Shown: positions 43,837 to 53,808, counted from the first letter of the stretch. The stretch is 64,000 bases of DNA from Planctomycetota bacterium (GCA_003670925.1 QWQG01000186.1:21505-85504), one strand, 5' to 3'. Notes: generated by a model not told the origin, from the sequence alone. Numbers and translations: made by a program.

Positions 43837-45573
43837 CTACTCGAAGTTTTCCTTTGAGAACGCGGACATCATCTTACCCACAAATCGCAAAAGTCCGGTA
43901 TTGCTGGTGAATTCACCGACCCACGTACTTTCTTCCGTGGTGATGACTAGTGAAAAGTCATCTTCCGTCACGAGGGCTGCGAGTGCACGTTCACGGATCC
44001 GCGCCTGTTCACGACGTAGTTTTTGTTCTTCAGCAGTCAGGTCCCTTGGCTTGTTGTCATTCGCCACCGCATCGATGCGTTTTGCCCAAGGCAACAGGTT
44101 GCCGTCTACACGAAACGCCACCGGATTTACGGTAGGCTCGCCAACGGCCATGACCGTGGATTTCAAAGTTGCCAGTCCATCTTGGCCAGCAGCCATCCAG
44201 ACCGTCCGTGGCCCCACGCCAATAAACATATCGCTATGGCCTCCAAATACTTTGTCGAAGATAGAAATAAAACCTTCGGCAATCTGAATTTTGTGGATAT
44301 CCACGTCACCGACTTTTTCCAGATTCAGTTGCACTGCATTGCCTTTGCCCGCATCGGTGAGGAGCGGCAAGATTTGATTCATCTCGGCGGCGGTTGGGGA
44401 GACAAACGCAGCAACCGTGGTAAAACGGTCCTTGCCGTCCGGCACAGATTCGACGAAACCGTTCAGGTGCCCGGATGTCACGCTGGATTCCAACACGCTC
44501 ACCACGCCCGCTACAAACTTATTAAATGCTGTTTTTTCGGCATCTGAACGTGTCTTGTTGGCCGTGAGACGGCCTTGGATATCAACTTTGCTCAACGCAA
44601 GGGTTTCCTGCAAATGGGCCTTGCGGAGTGCATCAAGCGGATGACTGACGCGGAGCGACAACGCGGAACCGTTCAACCGTTGCAGGCTCGCAAAGGCATC
44701 AGGTTGTTGACCATACTCTGCGATGGTTGCTTCGATCGCTGTGCCGGGTATAGCCGTCATGATGGTTCGCAGATTGACTTTCGGCGCAACAGGGTTGGTG
44801 CGATCCAGCGTCAGTGTCATCAGTAATTGATCTGCCTGGGACATGAGACGTTCCGCTTCGTCGTACAGTTGGCGAGCGCTTGATTTACGCAACTGAAACC
44901 CAGTGGCTTTTTCATCCGGTCGCTGCTTAATCAAGGCTAAGTTTTTTTCCCGGATCGGTTTGAACATATTGACGCGATGTGTGATCGCCGCAGGTGACAC
45001 ATCAATATTTTTAATTTCCGCAATCAAGTTTTCGTTCAGGGTCGTCGGCGTCAGTGCGGCTTTCAGCACGGTCTCTTTTATTTGAACCAGCAGAGCCTTG
45101 TCAGTAGTGATCATGAAAAATGCATATTGCAACTCAACATCGATTTTCATCCAACCATATTCGTTTGCATCACTTTCAATTGTGTACATTTTACGGTCCG
45201 TCGGACTGCGCACGAGACGATAACCCAGTGAATCCAGATTCTCTTTAAACGCCTTGGCTGGATCACTTCCAGCCAGTAATGGCACGCAGATCAAATAACC
45301 AGGCGGATCGATACCCGTCATGATCTGAATCTGGACTTCACGAGTCTCGTCAATCCCGATAATGAAAGTGTCAATGTAGCCCTGAATGTTTTCCCACTGC
45401 TTCTGTTCACCGGGCGTGGTGAGATCGATGGTTTTCATCAAATCTGACTTCAGCAAATTGAAGCCTGGGTGTGCCACGACAAGGCGCGAATCCAGTGGGG
45501 TCTGCGCAAAAGTTGGATGGGAGAGTGCAAGCAAAAGGACTACCAAGGACACTGAGCGAACTGCGGTTAGCAT
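43837..45573 (-). CDS. Exported protein of unknown function
   Basis: 578 residues from ATG 45573 (MLTAVRSVSLVVLLLALSHPTFAQ is a standard signal peptide); the track's ORF begins 35 codons earlier without support. The mature protein is alpha/beta with repeated segments such as GFNLLKSDLMKTIDL, VQIQIMTGIDPPGYLICVPLLAGSDPAKAF and FTTVAAFVSPTAAEMNQILPLL, and ends in a charged helix around LTAEEQKLRREQARIRERAL. I do not recognise a catalytic motif. Its general look, two similar halves with a helix between, is of the planctomycete DUF-type periplasmic proteins. It is the first gene of the unit with scpB and cca, a pairing without clear functional sense. Confidence 0.8.
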   Translation of the reverse strand: MLTAVRSVSLVVLLLALSHPTFAQTPLDSRLVVAHPGFNLLKSDLMKTIDLTTPGEQKQWENIQGYIDTFIIGIDETREVQIQIMTGIDPPGYLICVPLLAGSDPAKAFKENLDSLGYRLVRSPTDRKMYTIESDANEYGWMKIDVELQYAFFMITTDKALLVQIKETVLKAALTPTTLNENLIAEIKNIDVSPAAITHRVNMFKPIREKNLALIKQRPDEKATGFQLRKSSARQLYDEAERLMSQADQLLMTLTLDRTNPVAPKVNLRTIMTAIPGTAIEATIAEYGQQPDAFASLQRLNGSALSLRVSHPLDALRKAHLQETLALSKVDIQGRLTANKTRSDAEKTAFNKFVAGVVSVLESSVTSGHLNGFVESVPDGKDRFTTVAAFVSPTAAEMNQILPLLTDAGKGNAVQLNLEKVGDVDIHKIQIAEGFISIFDKVFGGHSDMFIGVGPRTVWMAAGQDGLATLKSTVMAVGEPTVNPVAFRVDGNLLPWAKRIDAVANDNKPRDLTAEEQKLRREQARIRERALAALVTEDDFSLVITTEESTWVGEFTSNTGLLRFVGKMMSAFSKENFE

Positions 45574-46034
45574 GTGGTCACCGAAAATTGAGATGGGAAT
45601 TTTAGTGTTGTCGGATGTCTCGTAATTCGCGTTCAAGAGTTCGCAAACTGCGATGCCGGTATGATCGTCATCAAACACGTGGAATTGCAGCTTTCAAGCA
45701 GAAGTCTGCAGCGGTCAGTTGTCCACGTCTGGCGATTATATCTGAACCAGGCAAGACGGGTAAAGGCAGGTTGCTGAGTGTCGGCGACCTACGCGGAATA
45801 CGGATTCCTGAAATTGAGTAAAAATCGGCTGAAACTGCTTCATTCTCGGTTTCCGTAGCTGTTCCGCTTTCCAGTTTGCTCAACCTTGGCCGTTTGAACA
45901 TGCGGATGCGTTTTTGTTATACCGCACGCGGTTGGCAGCGAGGTTGTTTAGCCTCAAGGATCTAGTTGCCCTGATTTACGTCTGAACATTCTCAACTTGC
46001 AAATTCATCAGCAGACAAATTACAAGAGTTCCAC
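45574..46034. other. Divergent intergenic region upstream of the CrtI-like gene
   Basis: About 460 bases between divergent genes. Promoter-like boxes for the plus direction are TTGAAC at 45894 and TATACC at 45918 (18-base spacing), weak matches. The minus ORF 45671-45901 has no protein character. No RNA gene or repeat seen. Confidence 0.4.
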
Positions 46035-47456
46035 ATGCCCCGCGATTTTCTAAGAGGTGCGAAAGAGTCCTACGATGTTGTTGTGATCGGCAGCGGCCTC
46101 GCCGGTCTCACGTCTGCCAATATTCTCGCACGCCAGGGATTGAGGGTATTGCTCTTGGAACACCACTATCAACTTGGTGGCATGGCGACGTGGTTTAAAC
46201 GTGCGGGCGGACACATTTTTGATATTTCGTTGCATGGTTTTCCTTTCGGCATGATCAAGAGTTGTCGCAAGTACTGGACGCCCGAAATTGCTGAATCTAT
46301 CGTGCCGCTCAAGGGTATTCGTTTTGAAAATCCTCAATTCTCGCTGCGGACGACGTTCACCCGCGAAGACTTTACGAAGATCCTGATCGAACGTTTCGGG
46401 ATTTCCCAGGAAACGGTGCAACAGTTTTTCGACACAGCCCGCAGTATGAATTTTTTTGACGGACAATTGAAAACGATCCGTGATCTGTTTGAACAGTTTT
46501 TCCCTGGACGCGATGATGTCGTGCGGCTGCTAATGGAGCCGATCACGTACGCAAATGGTTCGACCCTTGATGACCCAGCCATCACATACGGAATTGTGTT
46601 CTCGAACTTTATGCAAAAAGGTGTCTACACATTTGAGGGTGGCACTGACTCGCTAGTGAGCCGCATGCGTGATGAACTTATTCGCAACGGAGTGGATATT
46701 CGGATTCGGTGTCTGGTTGAAAAGATTGAGGTGTCGCTGGACCGAAAAGTCACGGGGGTGATTGTGAATGGACAACGCATCGGATGCCGAGCCGTCGTTT
46801 CAAATGCAAACATTCGTGCGACAATTTTTAATCTTGTCGGGGAACAGCACTTTGATGCTAAGTTTATCGGGGATGCCCAAGCAGTGCGCCTGAATAACAG
46901 CTCCTGCCAAGTCTATATGGGATTAAAGCCGGGTGAAAGTTTTGACGAAAGTTGCGGTGATCTGCTGTTCCATTCCGAGCATACAGGCTTTGACATCGAT
47001 GCGATGCTCAGCCGCAACGTGAGTAGCCGGACCTTTAGTTTTTACTACCCGTCGACAAGACCAGGGAGCAATCGGTGGCTCATCGTGTCATCGACGAATG
47101 CAAATTATCGCGATTGGGCGGAACTTCCGGAAGAGGAATACGAAACCTCAAAGAAGCTGTTAGTGGAGTCTACGCTTGACTGCCTTGAGGCGTATGTTCC
47201 AGACGTGCGGAGAAAGCTTGATCATGCTGAAGCTGCGACGCCACGCACTTTTGAACACTACACGCGGCATCTCGCCGGGTCATCGTTTGGGACAAAGTTT
47301 GAGGGCCTGCAGGTCAGCCGCGACTTGCCTCAACAGGTGGCGGGCCTGTTTCACGCCGGGAGTGTAGGCATCATCATGTCCGGCTGGCTCGGAGCGGTCA
47401 ATTATGGTGTGATCGTGAGCAACGATGTGGATAAGTTTTTGGCAGCATCACCGTAA
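46035..47456 (+). CDS. Phytoene desaturase/retinol saturase-like FAD oxidoreductase (CrtI family)
   Basis: 473 residues. The N-terminal dinucleotide fold is textbook: [37 protein letters not shown], followed by the arginine-rich FAD region [21 protein letters not shown]. The middle ([33 protein letters not shown]) and C-terminal FAD motif ([28 protein letters not shown]) are typical of CrtI, CrtO and retinol saturases. Such enzymes desaturate or reduce polyenes with FAD. A carotenoid role fits with ispH and the pigmented habit of many planctomycetes, but no crtB or other carotenoid genes are near, so the substrate is open. The gene converges with the next, the stops being 16 bases apart. Confidence 0.88.
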   Translation: MPRDFLRGAKESYDVVVIGSGLAGLTSANILARQGLRVLLLEHHYQLGGMATWFKRAGGHIFDISLHGFPFGMIKSCRKYWTPEIAESIVPLKGIRFENPQFSLRTTFTREDFTKILIERFGISQETVQQFFDTARSMNFFDGQLKTIRDLFEQFFPGRDDVVRLLMEPITYANGSTLDDPAITYGIVFSNFMQKGVYTFEGGTDSLVSRMRDELIRNGVDIRIRCLVEKIEVSLDRKVTGVIVNGQRIGCRAVVSNANIRATIFNLVGEQHFDAKFIGDAQAVRLNNSSCQVYMGLKPGESFDESCGDLLFHSEHTGFDIDAMLSRNVSSRTFSFYYPSTRPGSNRWLIVSSTNANYRDWAELPEEEYETSKKLLVESTLDCLEAYVPDVRRKLDHAEAATPRTFEHYTRHLAGSSFGTKFEGLQVSRDLPQQVAGLFHAGSVGIIMSGWLGAVNYGVIVSNDVDKFLAASP

Positions 47457-47472
47457 TCGCTGGGACAATCCC

Positions 47473-48012
47473 CTATCGGGTCTCAAGTATTCCCATTTCT
47501 TGGCCGTTTACGGGATTAAGCCGTATGACTTCGGCCAATTTCCACTGCGAGCCGACGCGTTTCCAGATCGTTTTCCAACGGCTGAAAACACGGGTGATCA
47601 TGTCGCTCTGATTCACCTTTAGCGTTCCGTTTGCACGCAGTTCAGCCTTCGCGGTCTGGCCGTTGGCCTCCACGGTCACTTCCAAGTCTTTAATGTGAAA
47701 ATCTTTTGTAAGTGTGACCATATTTAATCCCTCCGCTGCTGTTTCACGCAACTTTGGTGACTTGTCGTCGATGCAACTATTGATCACGTCCTGATTGTGC
47801 TCTCGGAACGCAACTAGCATGATTTGCAACTGCACTTCAACTTCTTCACTGGGCGTCACGACTGCCGACTCGAACACATACAATCCTGCTGCCGTGAGCA
47901 GACATATGCCACACGTAGAACGCCCTTTTGACGCTCCTGAAATCAATGCGATTACTGCTGTTCCAACAAGCAGCAACAACAACGGCCAGGGATTTTCGCT
48001 GAGCCAAGACAT
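47473..48012 (-). CDS. Membrane-anchored protein, NTF2-like C-terminal domain possible
   Basis: 179 residues from ATG 48012, with AGGAG eight bases upstream. Two short N-terminal hydrophobic helices (WPLLLLLVGTAVIALISGA and TCGICLLTAAGLYVFESA) anchor it; a periplasmic or cytoplasmic alpha/beta domain follows (VQLQIMLVAFREHNQDVINSCIDDKSPKLRETAAEGLNMVTL ... TIWKRVGSQWKLAEVIRLNPV). The final strand-helix pattern resembles the NTF2/SnoaL fold, which often binds small ligands, but this is a fold guess. It is 12 bases downstream of the DUF1570-like gene, so they are probably cotranscribed. Confidence 0.7.
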   Translation of the reverse strand: MSWLSENPWPLLLLLVGTAVIALISGASKGRSTCGICLLTAAGLYVFESAVVTPSEEVEVQLQIMLVAFREHNQDVINSCIDDKSPKLRETAAEGLNMVTLTKDFHIKDLEVTVEANGQTAKAELRANGTLKVNQSDMITRVFSRWKTIWKRVGSQWKLAEVIRLNPVNGQEMGILETR

Positions 48013-48024
48013 TAGGGCAACTCC

Positions 48025-49170
48025 TTATTTAGGCACTCGTTGTCGTCTGATATAAGAAACGAGTTCCTCCTCCATTTCGTCTGGCAATTTCCCAAAAGCC
48101 GCCAAGAATTCTTGAGTTCGTGCTGCGTCATTTAGCCCAACCATCGGTTTTCGCTGCGACAGGGTGACCAAATATTTCTGCATTTCAACTTTTTTTTCAC
48201 GCACAAGGAAGTGCGTCAAAGCCCAGGCTTTGCCATACGCGGCTGGCATCTCGGCTGAATCCATAAATGCGGAGTCGGATTCAATGAGAGTGTTCATGGT
48301 TCCCGAGACATGATGATCGTCGAGCAGTTTCATGAACCCGGGTTGATGGCGACGATTTACAAGGCCGGGACGATTCCAAAGCAACGATGATCGCGACGAA
48401 GTCGTTTCAAAGTACATGGCTAGCCCCTCGGAAATCCAAAGTGGATTGTCCGCCATCCGCACCTGAAGTCCAGAATTGAACGCCAGTTGATGAACCGCTT
48501 CGTGCACGACAGTGGCGACCTGCAGCGGCTTCTCAGACAGGCGTCGCCGAATTGTCGATGCTGACCTAACTGACCGATCTCCAGTCAGATCCAGCAGCAA
48601 TGTTTGATTGTCTGTGACGGAATAGTATCCCGGTGTATCTGCAAACGAAATTTCTGGATGTTGTTTGGCTGCAAATGTCTGAAATTCTCCGCTGCTGGCG
48701 AAGATCACAATCGGCAACCTCTGTATCGGTGCCGTCACCTCAATCTTCTGTTCGGCCATAAAAAGAAAATACTGATCAAAGACCACTTCCAGTAACTTGC
48801 CGCAGAATTCAACATACTCCGGCGCGGAGTTGGAGCAGACAACGTAATGCGCTGTCTCTGTGATTTCAAATCCAGCGGGAACTTGCAGTAAGAGATCCGT
48901 GGCCAACTCTGCTGACGTACACCGCACGAATGGTTCCGCGGTATCCTCCCGGGCTTGAATCTGTCCAGCCGAAATCTGATGTAATCGACCATTGCGCTCC
49001 TCCAAGAGCACGGCACTGTTTGGGATTTCAGCGACAATTCGTCCCGTCAAGACGGTCGACTTTGGCTCCCCAAGTGTGAGCTTCCATGTGGACTCGTCAC
49101 CAGCGCTGCACGGATGCAACCTCGTCAACAAGAGACAAACGGCGACGATGATGGAGAGGCGAAAAACCAT
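48025..49170 (-). CDS. Exported DUF1570-like putative metallopeptidase
   Basis: 381 residues with signal peptide VFRLSIIVAVCLLLTRLHPCSAG. The zinc-site motif HEAVH (HExxH type) is in VATVVHEAVHQLAFNSGLQ, followed by a glutamate-containing segment LWISEGLAMYFETTSS that fits the third ligand of gluzincin-type peptidases. The N-terminal part has a small beta domain (VLTGRIVAEIPNSAVLLEERNGRLHQI). This combination is what I know as DUF1570 in planctomycete proteins; enzymatic activity is inferred from the motif only. It is likely periplasmic or external, and cotranscribed with the small membrane protein downstream. Confidence 0.8.
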   Translation of the reverse strand: MVFRLSIIVAVCLLLTRLHPCSAGDESTWKLTLGEPKSTVLTGRIVAEIPNSAVLLEERNGRLHQISAGQIQAREDTAEPFVRCTSAELATDLLLQVPAGFEITETAHYVVCSNSAPEYVEFCGKLLEVVFDQYFLFMAEQKIEVTAPIQRLPIVIFASSGEFQTFAAKQHPEISFADTPGYYSVTDNQTLLLDLTGDRSVRSASTIRRRLSEKPLQVATVVHEAVHQLAFNSGLQVRMADNPLWISEGLAMYFETTSSRSSLLWNRPGLVNRRHQPGFMKLLDDHHVSGTMNTLIESDSAFMDSAEMPAAYGKAWALTHFLVREKKVEMQKYLVTLSQRKPMVGLNDAARTQEFLAAFGKLPDEMEEELVSYIRRQRVPK

Positions 49171-49819
49171 AGGTCAAATCGCAGGATGATTTCGTGCCAA
49201 GAGGAACTGTCTCAACAAACCTTCAGTGACATCTTGATCGCAAGGAACATTTAGTCATTGCCAACCAAGCAGTAGCGACGCATCGGCGGTCCACTTTAAG
49301 TCCCTGAATTTACCCTGCGTACGCCTCGCCTGCAATCCACTTCGACGCAGGTAGTAGGAAGCGTGGGATGGGTGTTGGAACTATAAAAGCGGTTAAGAAA
49401 CTCTGGCGTACGGCGCGCCAAAAGGGCAACGCTCGGGTGCACTCAGTTTTCTGCTGGAGCGTGATTGACATTTCAGATCGTCAAAGCGATTGCTTCGGAA
49501 TTGCAAGTAGAGTTAAATCCGCAGGAGAACTGTGTCTTAATTATTGAGTAAGATTGCAAACCCCAATTATCCGGTGCCGTTCACGTTGGTGTCGCGACAA
49601 CACGCTCGATGGGCATCGCCCTCGTAAAATACGCTGCGATTCCGACGTTCATTTTGGCTAGAATTATGTAATATACCCAATATTTCCGGACAGATGGCTC
49701 GTCCACAAATCAGCACTAAAAACCAGCCAGTGTTTTTACCATGCAGTCGTCAGTGGCGCAGGGGTGAATCGATTCAACAGTCCGGAGTCCATACTTCAGC
49801 CACATTAGGAAAGTCTGCC
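49171..49819. other. Long intergenic region, no gene recognised
   Basis: About 650 bases between divergent genes. The plus-strand track ORF from 49694 is an upstream extension of the sugar isomerase and not a separate gene. A 7-base inverted repeat CCTGCGT ... ACGCAGG lies at 49314-49351 with a 24-base loop. A TTGACA box occurs near 49467 without a good -10. No tRNA found by eye; a non-coding RNA cannot be excluded. Confidence 0.45.
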
Positions 49820-50737
49820 ATGCAACTTGGATTTGTAAGCGCGATCCTTCCAGAACAAACCTTTGACCGTACCTTTCAGATTGGGGCGGAGATTGGTTAC
49901 GACTGCGTTGAAGTCTGTTGCTGGCCTGCAGGTAAGGCGGAGCGACGATATGCTGGGGTCAGTCATCTCGATGTAGCTCATCTGACTGAACTCATGGTGA
50001 CTGACATTCGCCAGACCATCGATGCCACAGGCGTGTTGATCAGTGCCTTGGGGTATTATCCCAATCCGCTAAGTCCGGTCGCAGGGGAAGCGGAGGCGGC
50101 AATCGCTCATCTGCATGTCGTGATCGAAGCAGCGTATCGGCTGGGTCTGGCCCACGTCAATACGTTCGTGGGGCGAGATTGGACGTTGTCTGTCGATGAC
50201 AACTGGCCACGATTCCTGACTACTTGGAAACCACTCATTGATTTGGCTGAAGACCGTGGAATTCGCATCGGCATCGAAAATTGCCCGATGCTGTTCAGTG
50301 CCGACGAATGGCCGGGCGGAAAAAATCTGGCGACGACGCCTGAGATCTGGACGCGCATGTTTTCCGACATTCATTCCGATTGCTTCGGCTTGAACTACGA
50401 TCCGTCACATATGATTTGGCAGCACATGGATTATCTGGCACCGATGCGAGATTTTAGTGACAAGCTCTTTCACATTCATGCGAAGGATGTTCGGATCGAT
50501 CGACATCGGCTGAATCAAGTCGGCATCATGGCACATCCGTCGAAGTTCCACACGCCGAAATTGCCCGGATTGGGCGACGTCAATTGGGGCAAGTTTTTTT
50601 CCACGCTTACTGACTGCGGTTATCGCGGCCCAGTCTGCGTGGAAGTCGAAGACCGCGCCTATGAGGGGAGTTTAGACGAACGCTTAAAAGCACTTCGCCA
50701 GAGTCACACGTTTCTCAGAAATTTCATTCCAAAATAG
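49820..50737 (+). CDS. Sugar phosphate isomerase/epimerase-like TIM barrel
   Basis: 305 residues from ATG 49820, chosen for AGGAAAG seven bases upstream and the canonical start [35 protein letters not shown]; the track's ORF begins 42 codons early. AP-endonuclease-2-type barrel motifs are clear: [57 protein letters not shown] and [16 protein letters not shown], which carry the Glu, Asp and His metal ligands. Proteins of this group isomerise or epimerise sugars or cyclitols. The exact substrate is unknown; planctomycetes have many paralogues. It stands alone. Confidence 0.88.
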   Translation: MQLGFVSAILPEQTFDRTFQIGAEIGYDCVEVCCWPAGKAERRYAGVSHLDVAHLTELMVTDIRQTIDATGVLISALGYYPNPLSPVAGEAEAAIAHLHVVIEAAYRLGLAHVNTFVGRDWTLSVDDNWPRFLTTWKPLIDLAEDRGIRIGIENCPMLFSADEWPGGKNLATTPEIWTRMFSDIHSDCFGLNYDPSHMIWQHMDYLAPMRDFSDKLFHIHAKDVRIDRHRLNQVGIMAHPSKFHTPKLPGLGDVNWGKFFSTLTDCGYRGPVCVEVEDRAYEGSLDERLKALRQSHTFLRNFIPK

Positions 50738-50807
50738 GATCCCCAGCCGTGGTGTAAGCTGGCAACTTTTAAGCGTCATTAACAGTGTATAAACCTCAGC
50801 GACCGGA

Positions 50808-51053
50808 ATCAGGAGTATTACGATACGCCTGACATTTTTTGTCATTGGAGGTTTTTTGCTCGCAAACCAACTGGGTATTGCACCGCGCATCCGCGTCTTC
50901 GAGATCCAGATTGAGGGGCCGATCAACAAGCACTGGCCAGCGAAAAGTTCCATCGCCTTACTCTGTGAACATGAACCAACGCTCGCCAACGCCGAGACGA
51001 TCCTGCACCGGTTCGCTATCGAGGCCGCTGGCATCGGCAAGCCGGACCATTGA
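50808..51053 (+). pseudogene. Remnant of a DUF1592-type planctomycete protein
   Basis: In one frame, stop-free from 50793 to 51053, the translation contains IAPRIRVFEIQIEGPINKHWP and EPTLANAETILHRFA. This matches in order the segment that in DUF1592-family planctomycete proteins links the ligand-binding region to the DUF1592 domain (typically PRxRVxxxEIEGP, xxWPPxSHxAIF, then EPTxxNAExILxRFAxRAFRRP). Here the fragment lacks a start, has no further domain and ends at a TGA where the next conserved residues should follow. There is no upstream or downstream continuation on either side within 200 bases. So I call it a decayed or translocated fragment. The reading is by memory of the family and not by alignment. 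Confidence 0.55.
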
Positions 51054-51198
51054 AGCGGGACGATTGTCGTTCATGCCCTGTGGGGGGGGACGTTCGCCAC
51101 AATGCTTTCGACTTCGGGGGCTTTCGGCTTTCCATCGCAACTGGAAGCGTACGCCACGCCAGCAACCGCTGCCACGACAGGCAACCGCAAAAAATCAC
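51054..51198. other. Short intergenic stretch with an 8-G run
   Basis: Between the DUF1592 remnant and the lipoprotein stop. It contains eight G at 51082-51089. On the minus strand one frame reads like the start of a small exported protein (MRLPVVAAVAGVAYASSC) but it stops at the G-run and overlaps the remnant antisense, so I do not call a gene. Confidence 0.3.
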
Positions 51199-51612
51199 CT
51201 ACGGTGACTTTGCCTCGGCGGCTTTAATCACGAGCAGTTTGTGGTTTTCGACGTCGTACTGGTATTCTAGTCCCGGCGACAGCGCTGGCAGGTGAATGCT
51301 GTTCTCTTGGATGATGCGGGTCATGAATTCGTCGTACGAATCTGGATACCGCCCTTCTGATGCATTGAACAGGTTGACTGCGTGCTCGATCCCCAGCGCC
51401 GCCAACTGTTGTACCATGGGCTGATACGCTTCGAGCGGGGCGGTGATCGGGTTCGTGATCTTAACTGCCGGCTTAACAACTTCGGCGTCTGCATTCGGAT
51501 CAAATTCACCAATCTTATCCGTGGACTTCTGTTTGGGGGCAGAGAGTGGTTGGGATTCCACACAGCCCAACAGCAGAATCGCAGCCAATGCCATTGGCAA
51601 GTGTCGATACAT
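51199..51612 (-). CDS. Putative lipoprotein of unknown function
   Basis: 137 residues. The N-terminus MYRHLPMALAAILLLGCVESQ is a lipoprotein signal with lipobox LLGC, so the mature protein should start at Cys 17 and be lipid-anchored. The rest is a linker (KQKSTDKIGEFDPNADAEVVKPAVKITNP) and a helical domain LEAYQPMVQQLAALGIEHAVNLFNASEGRYPDSYDEFMTRII, followed by PALSPGLEYQYDVENHKLLVI. The helix-beta pattern after a signal recalls pseudopilin-tail domains (YPxSYDEFM occurs in type II secretion-like planctomycete proteins) but no N-terminal methylation site is present. The function is unknown. Confidence 0.75.
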   Translation of the reverse strand: MYRHLPMALAAILLLGCVESQPLSAPKQKSTDKIGEFDPNADAEVVKPAVKITNPITAPLEAYQPMVQQLAALGIEHAVNLFNASEGRYPDSYDEFMTRIIQENSIHLPALSPGLEYQYDVENHKLLVIKAAEAKSP

Positions 51613-51916
51613 GGTTTTCTCCTAGCGTTGTGTGACCTTACCCGCGAGAACTTGACGTCAATTCTTCGCAAGACCCACGCCCCTACTAGGCGGGTTAAGC
51701 ACAGAGACAAATGCCCCTCGTGCCAGCACCGCAGCATAGCACGCACAACTCATACAATCATCATCTCTGCCGAAATCATGTAACTAGACCGGGCTGCATC
51801 ACTGTTACATATAGCCGTTTTGTGGCTTCAAAACACCCCGGGGATGTTTCCAAAACTCACCAATCGATTCCATGTGGTACGTTCTCTGTGTGTGCAATAT
51901 TCGGAACGACAAGAAT
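51613..51916. other. Divergent intergenic region with an inverted repeat
   Basis: About 300 bases between the lipoprotein (-) and the methyltransferase (+). At 51831-51847 lies AAACACCCCGGGGATGTTT-like symmetry (arms AAACA/TGTTT around CCCCGGGG with one extra base), a possible operator. No RNA gene seen. Confidence 0.35.
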
Positions 51917-52657
51917 ATGAGAGCCCTCCACATGGACCCCAGTCACCTTCAGGAACTCGTGACGCTCGAAGATAATTACTGGTGGCACGTAGCCAAACGC
52001 CAATTGGTGACGCGACTCATGCAGCGTTACTGCCCGGCTCCAGGACGACTGGTGGAAGGCGGAATCGGCTCTGGCCGGAACCTTGTCGCGTTCGCTGAAC
52101 TCGGCTACGAAGTGACGGGGTTCGATCTGATGCCGGAATCAGTGCGGCATGTCCGCAATCGCGGCATTGAAGATGTTCGCGTCCACGACCTTGGCCAGCC
52201 ATGGCCGGTAGATGCATCTTCGCTGCGTGCTGTAGTCTTGCTAGACGTGCTAGAGCATCTGGAAGACCCGATTAAGGTGCTGCGTCATGCTTACACGGCA
52301 TTGGAAGAAGGTGGTGCCGTAATTGCCACTGTACCTGCTCATCCATGGTTGTATAGTCGCTGGGACGAACAGCTTGGGCACTTTCGTCGTTACACGACAC
52401 AAGAGTTTCGACATCAAGCCAACGAAGCAGGTTTCCGTGTTTCATTCCTTAACTACTGGAATAGTTTCACCATGCCGGCAGCCGTTGTTGTCCGCAGTTG
52501 GGAAAAGTTGTTTCCGAGCCGTACACAACCCGACTTTCCGTCTGTCTCGTCATTCACCAACCGCGCGCTACTCACAGCTGCCGCGGCTGAACGCGGATGG
52601 CTGATGAACCTTGGACTTCCCACCGGATTGTCACTTGCCGGAGTACTGCAGAAATGA
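51917..52657 (+). CDS. SAM-dependent methyltransferase in a glycan cluster
   Basis: 246 residues from ATG 51917 (ATG 51932 is an alternative; the track's start at 51872 is less likely). The SAM motif is LVEGGIGSGRNLVAFAELGYEVTGFDLMPESV, then LRAVVLLDVLEHLEDPIKVLRHAYTALEEGGAVIATVPAHPW. It begins with ELVTLEDNYWWHVAKRQL, a lead seen in methyltransferases of cell-surface glycan clusters. The stop overlaps the start of the next gene by ATGA, so the two are translationally coupled. The acceptor is likely a sugar or lipid-linked intermediate, given the glycosyltransferase and UDP-glucose dehydrogenase downstream. Confidence 0.88.
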   Translation: MRALHMDPSHLQELVTLEDNYWWHVAKRQLVTRLMQRYCPAPGRLVEGGIGSGRNLVAFAELGYEVTGFDLMPESVRHVRNRGIEDVRVHDLGQPWPVDASSLRAVVLLDVLEHLEDPIKVLRHAYTALEEGGAVIATVPAHPWLYSRWDEQLGHFRRYTTQEFRHQANEAGFRVSFLNYWNSFTMPAAVVVRSWEKLFPSRTQPDFPSVSSFTNRALLTAAAAERGWLMNLGLPTGLSLAGVLQK

Positions 52658-53739
52658 AAGTGCCGCTGCCCCGCCTCGCTCGTGATCGTCGCACGGCGAC
52701 AGTATCCGTGGTGTTGCCAGTATTCAATGAAACTGCGATTCTACAAGAACTGAATCGTCGGATCGTGACAGTCCTTGAACGGACGACACCGCGTTTCGAA
52801 GTTGTCTATATTAACGATGGTTCGTCCGATGGCTCCCGCGAAAACCTGAACACTCTCGCGGCACAGGATCGGCGGATTGTCGTGGTGCATCTGTCCCGAA
52901 ATTTTGGACATCAGCCGGCCGTCCATGCTGGGCTAGAACATGCGACGGGCGATGTCGTGATCGTGATGGATTCTGACCTGCAGGATAATCCCGAAGCCAT
53001 TCCAGCATTTCTGGATCAATGGGAACGGGGATCGGATGTGGTGTACGCGGAGCGTACAAATCGCAAAGAATCACTGCTGAAGCGTGCCTTGTTTTATAGC
53101 TTTTACCGCGTGCTGAACGCGATCGCCGACAGCCCAATCCCTGCCGATGCAGGTAACTTCGGACTCATGGATCGAGCCGTTGTAGATGCCGTGTTGTCGT
53201 TGCCCGAACGTGAACGATTCTTTCCGGGGTTACGGAGTTGGGCGGGGTTTCGTCAGACTGGAATTGCCGTCGAGCGAGCCGCGCGGCACGACGATCACCC
53301 ACGCGTATCGTTGCGCGGATTGTTTACTCTTGCCAAAACTGCTGTTTTCTCGTTTTCTTCTTTTCCACTAAAGTTTTTTTACGTAATTGCTGGCATGTCT
53401 GCCGCGATCTGCATGAGTACGTTTGGCTTCGTGTTGTGGCATCGGCTGTTCACAGGACTCGCGATCCCAGGTTGGGCATCAGTCATCATTACAGCTTCAT
53501 TTTTTGGATCACTGAATGCCCTAGGGATCTCGATTCTGGGCGAATACGTGATCCGAATTTACGATCAGGTGAGAGCGCGTCCAGTATATCTGACAGCTGA
53601 GACTCTGAATGTAGGTATGGTCCCAGCTGCTCCCCTGCAGAGCGGAACGCATCAAGCCGATGTGGAATTCCGTCGAATTCAAGAATTGCTGTCTGCCTTG
53701 CAGCAGGAATACGCCTCCTCAGACAAAATTCCAATCTAA
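52654..53739 (+). CDS. Family 2 glycosyltransferase, dolichol-phosphate mannose synthase/GtrB-like
   Basis: 361 residues from ATG 52654, which overlaps the preceding stop (ATGA); the track's earlier start at 52597 lies within the methyltransferase. GT-A fold motifs: VSVVLPVFNETAILQELNRRI, VVYINDGSSDGSRENL, HLSRNFGHQPAVHAGLEHA and the DxD in VIVMDSDLQDNP. Two C-terminal membrane helices (AGMSAAICMSTFGFVLW and ASVIITASFFGSLNALGISILGEYV) place it at the inner membrane. Such enzymes load a sugar on polyprenyl phosphate for export or modification of glycans. A Gln/Glu-rich tail follows. The next gene, for UDP-glucose dehydrogenase, suggests use of glucuronate. Confidence 0.92.
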   Translation: MKVPLPRLARDRRTATVSVVLPVFNETAILQELNRRIVTVLERTTPRFEVVYINDGSSDGSRENLNTLAAQDRRIVVVHLSRNFGHQPAVHAGLEHATGDVVIVMDSDLQDNPEAIPAFLDQWERGSDVVYAERTNRKESLLKRALFYSFYRVLNAIADSPIPADAGNFGLMDRAVVDAVLSLPERERFFPGLRSWAGFRQTGIAVERAARHDDHPRVSLRGLFTLAKTAVFSFSSFPLKFFYVIAGMSAAICMSTFGFVLWHRLFTGLAIPGWASVIITASFFGSLNALGISILGEYVIRIYDQVRARPVYLTAETLNVGMVPAAPLQSGTHQADVEFRRIQELLSALQQEYASSDKIPI

Positions 53740-53808
53740 TCACGCTGCCTATTTTTTAATCTAAGTAGTCTAATTTAAACTCGTTTGTTCTAACTACTGA
53801 AAACGATT

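Noticed and set aside
45671-45901. 76-residue minus-strand ORF upstream of the CrtI-like gene
   Set aside because: No start support and no conserved pattern; likely chance.
49314-49351. Inverted repeat CCTGCGT ... ACGCAGG
   Set aside because: A 24-base loop and seven-base arms are expected by chance in a 650-base gap; no further sign of a structured RNA.
51054-51198. Possible small exported protein on the minus strand (MRLPVVAAVAGVAYASSC)
   Set aside because: It looks like a signal peptide, but ends at an 8-G run and would then run antisense to the DUF1592 remnant; no independent support.
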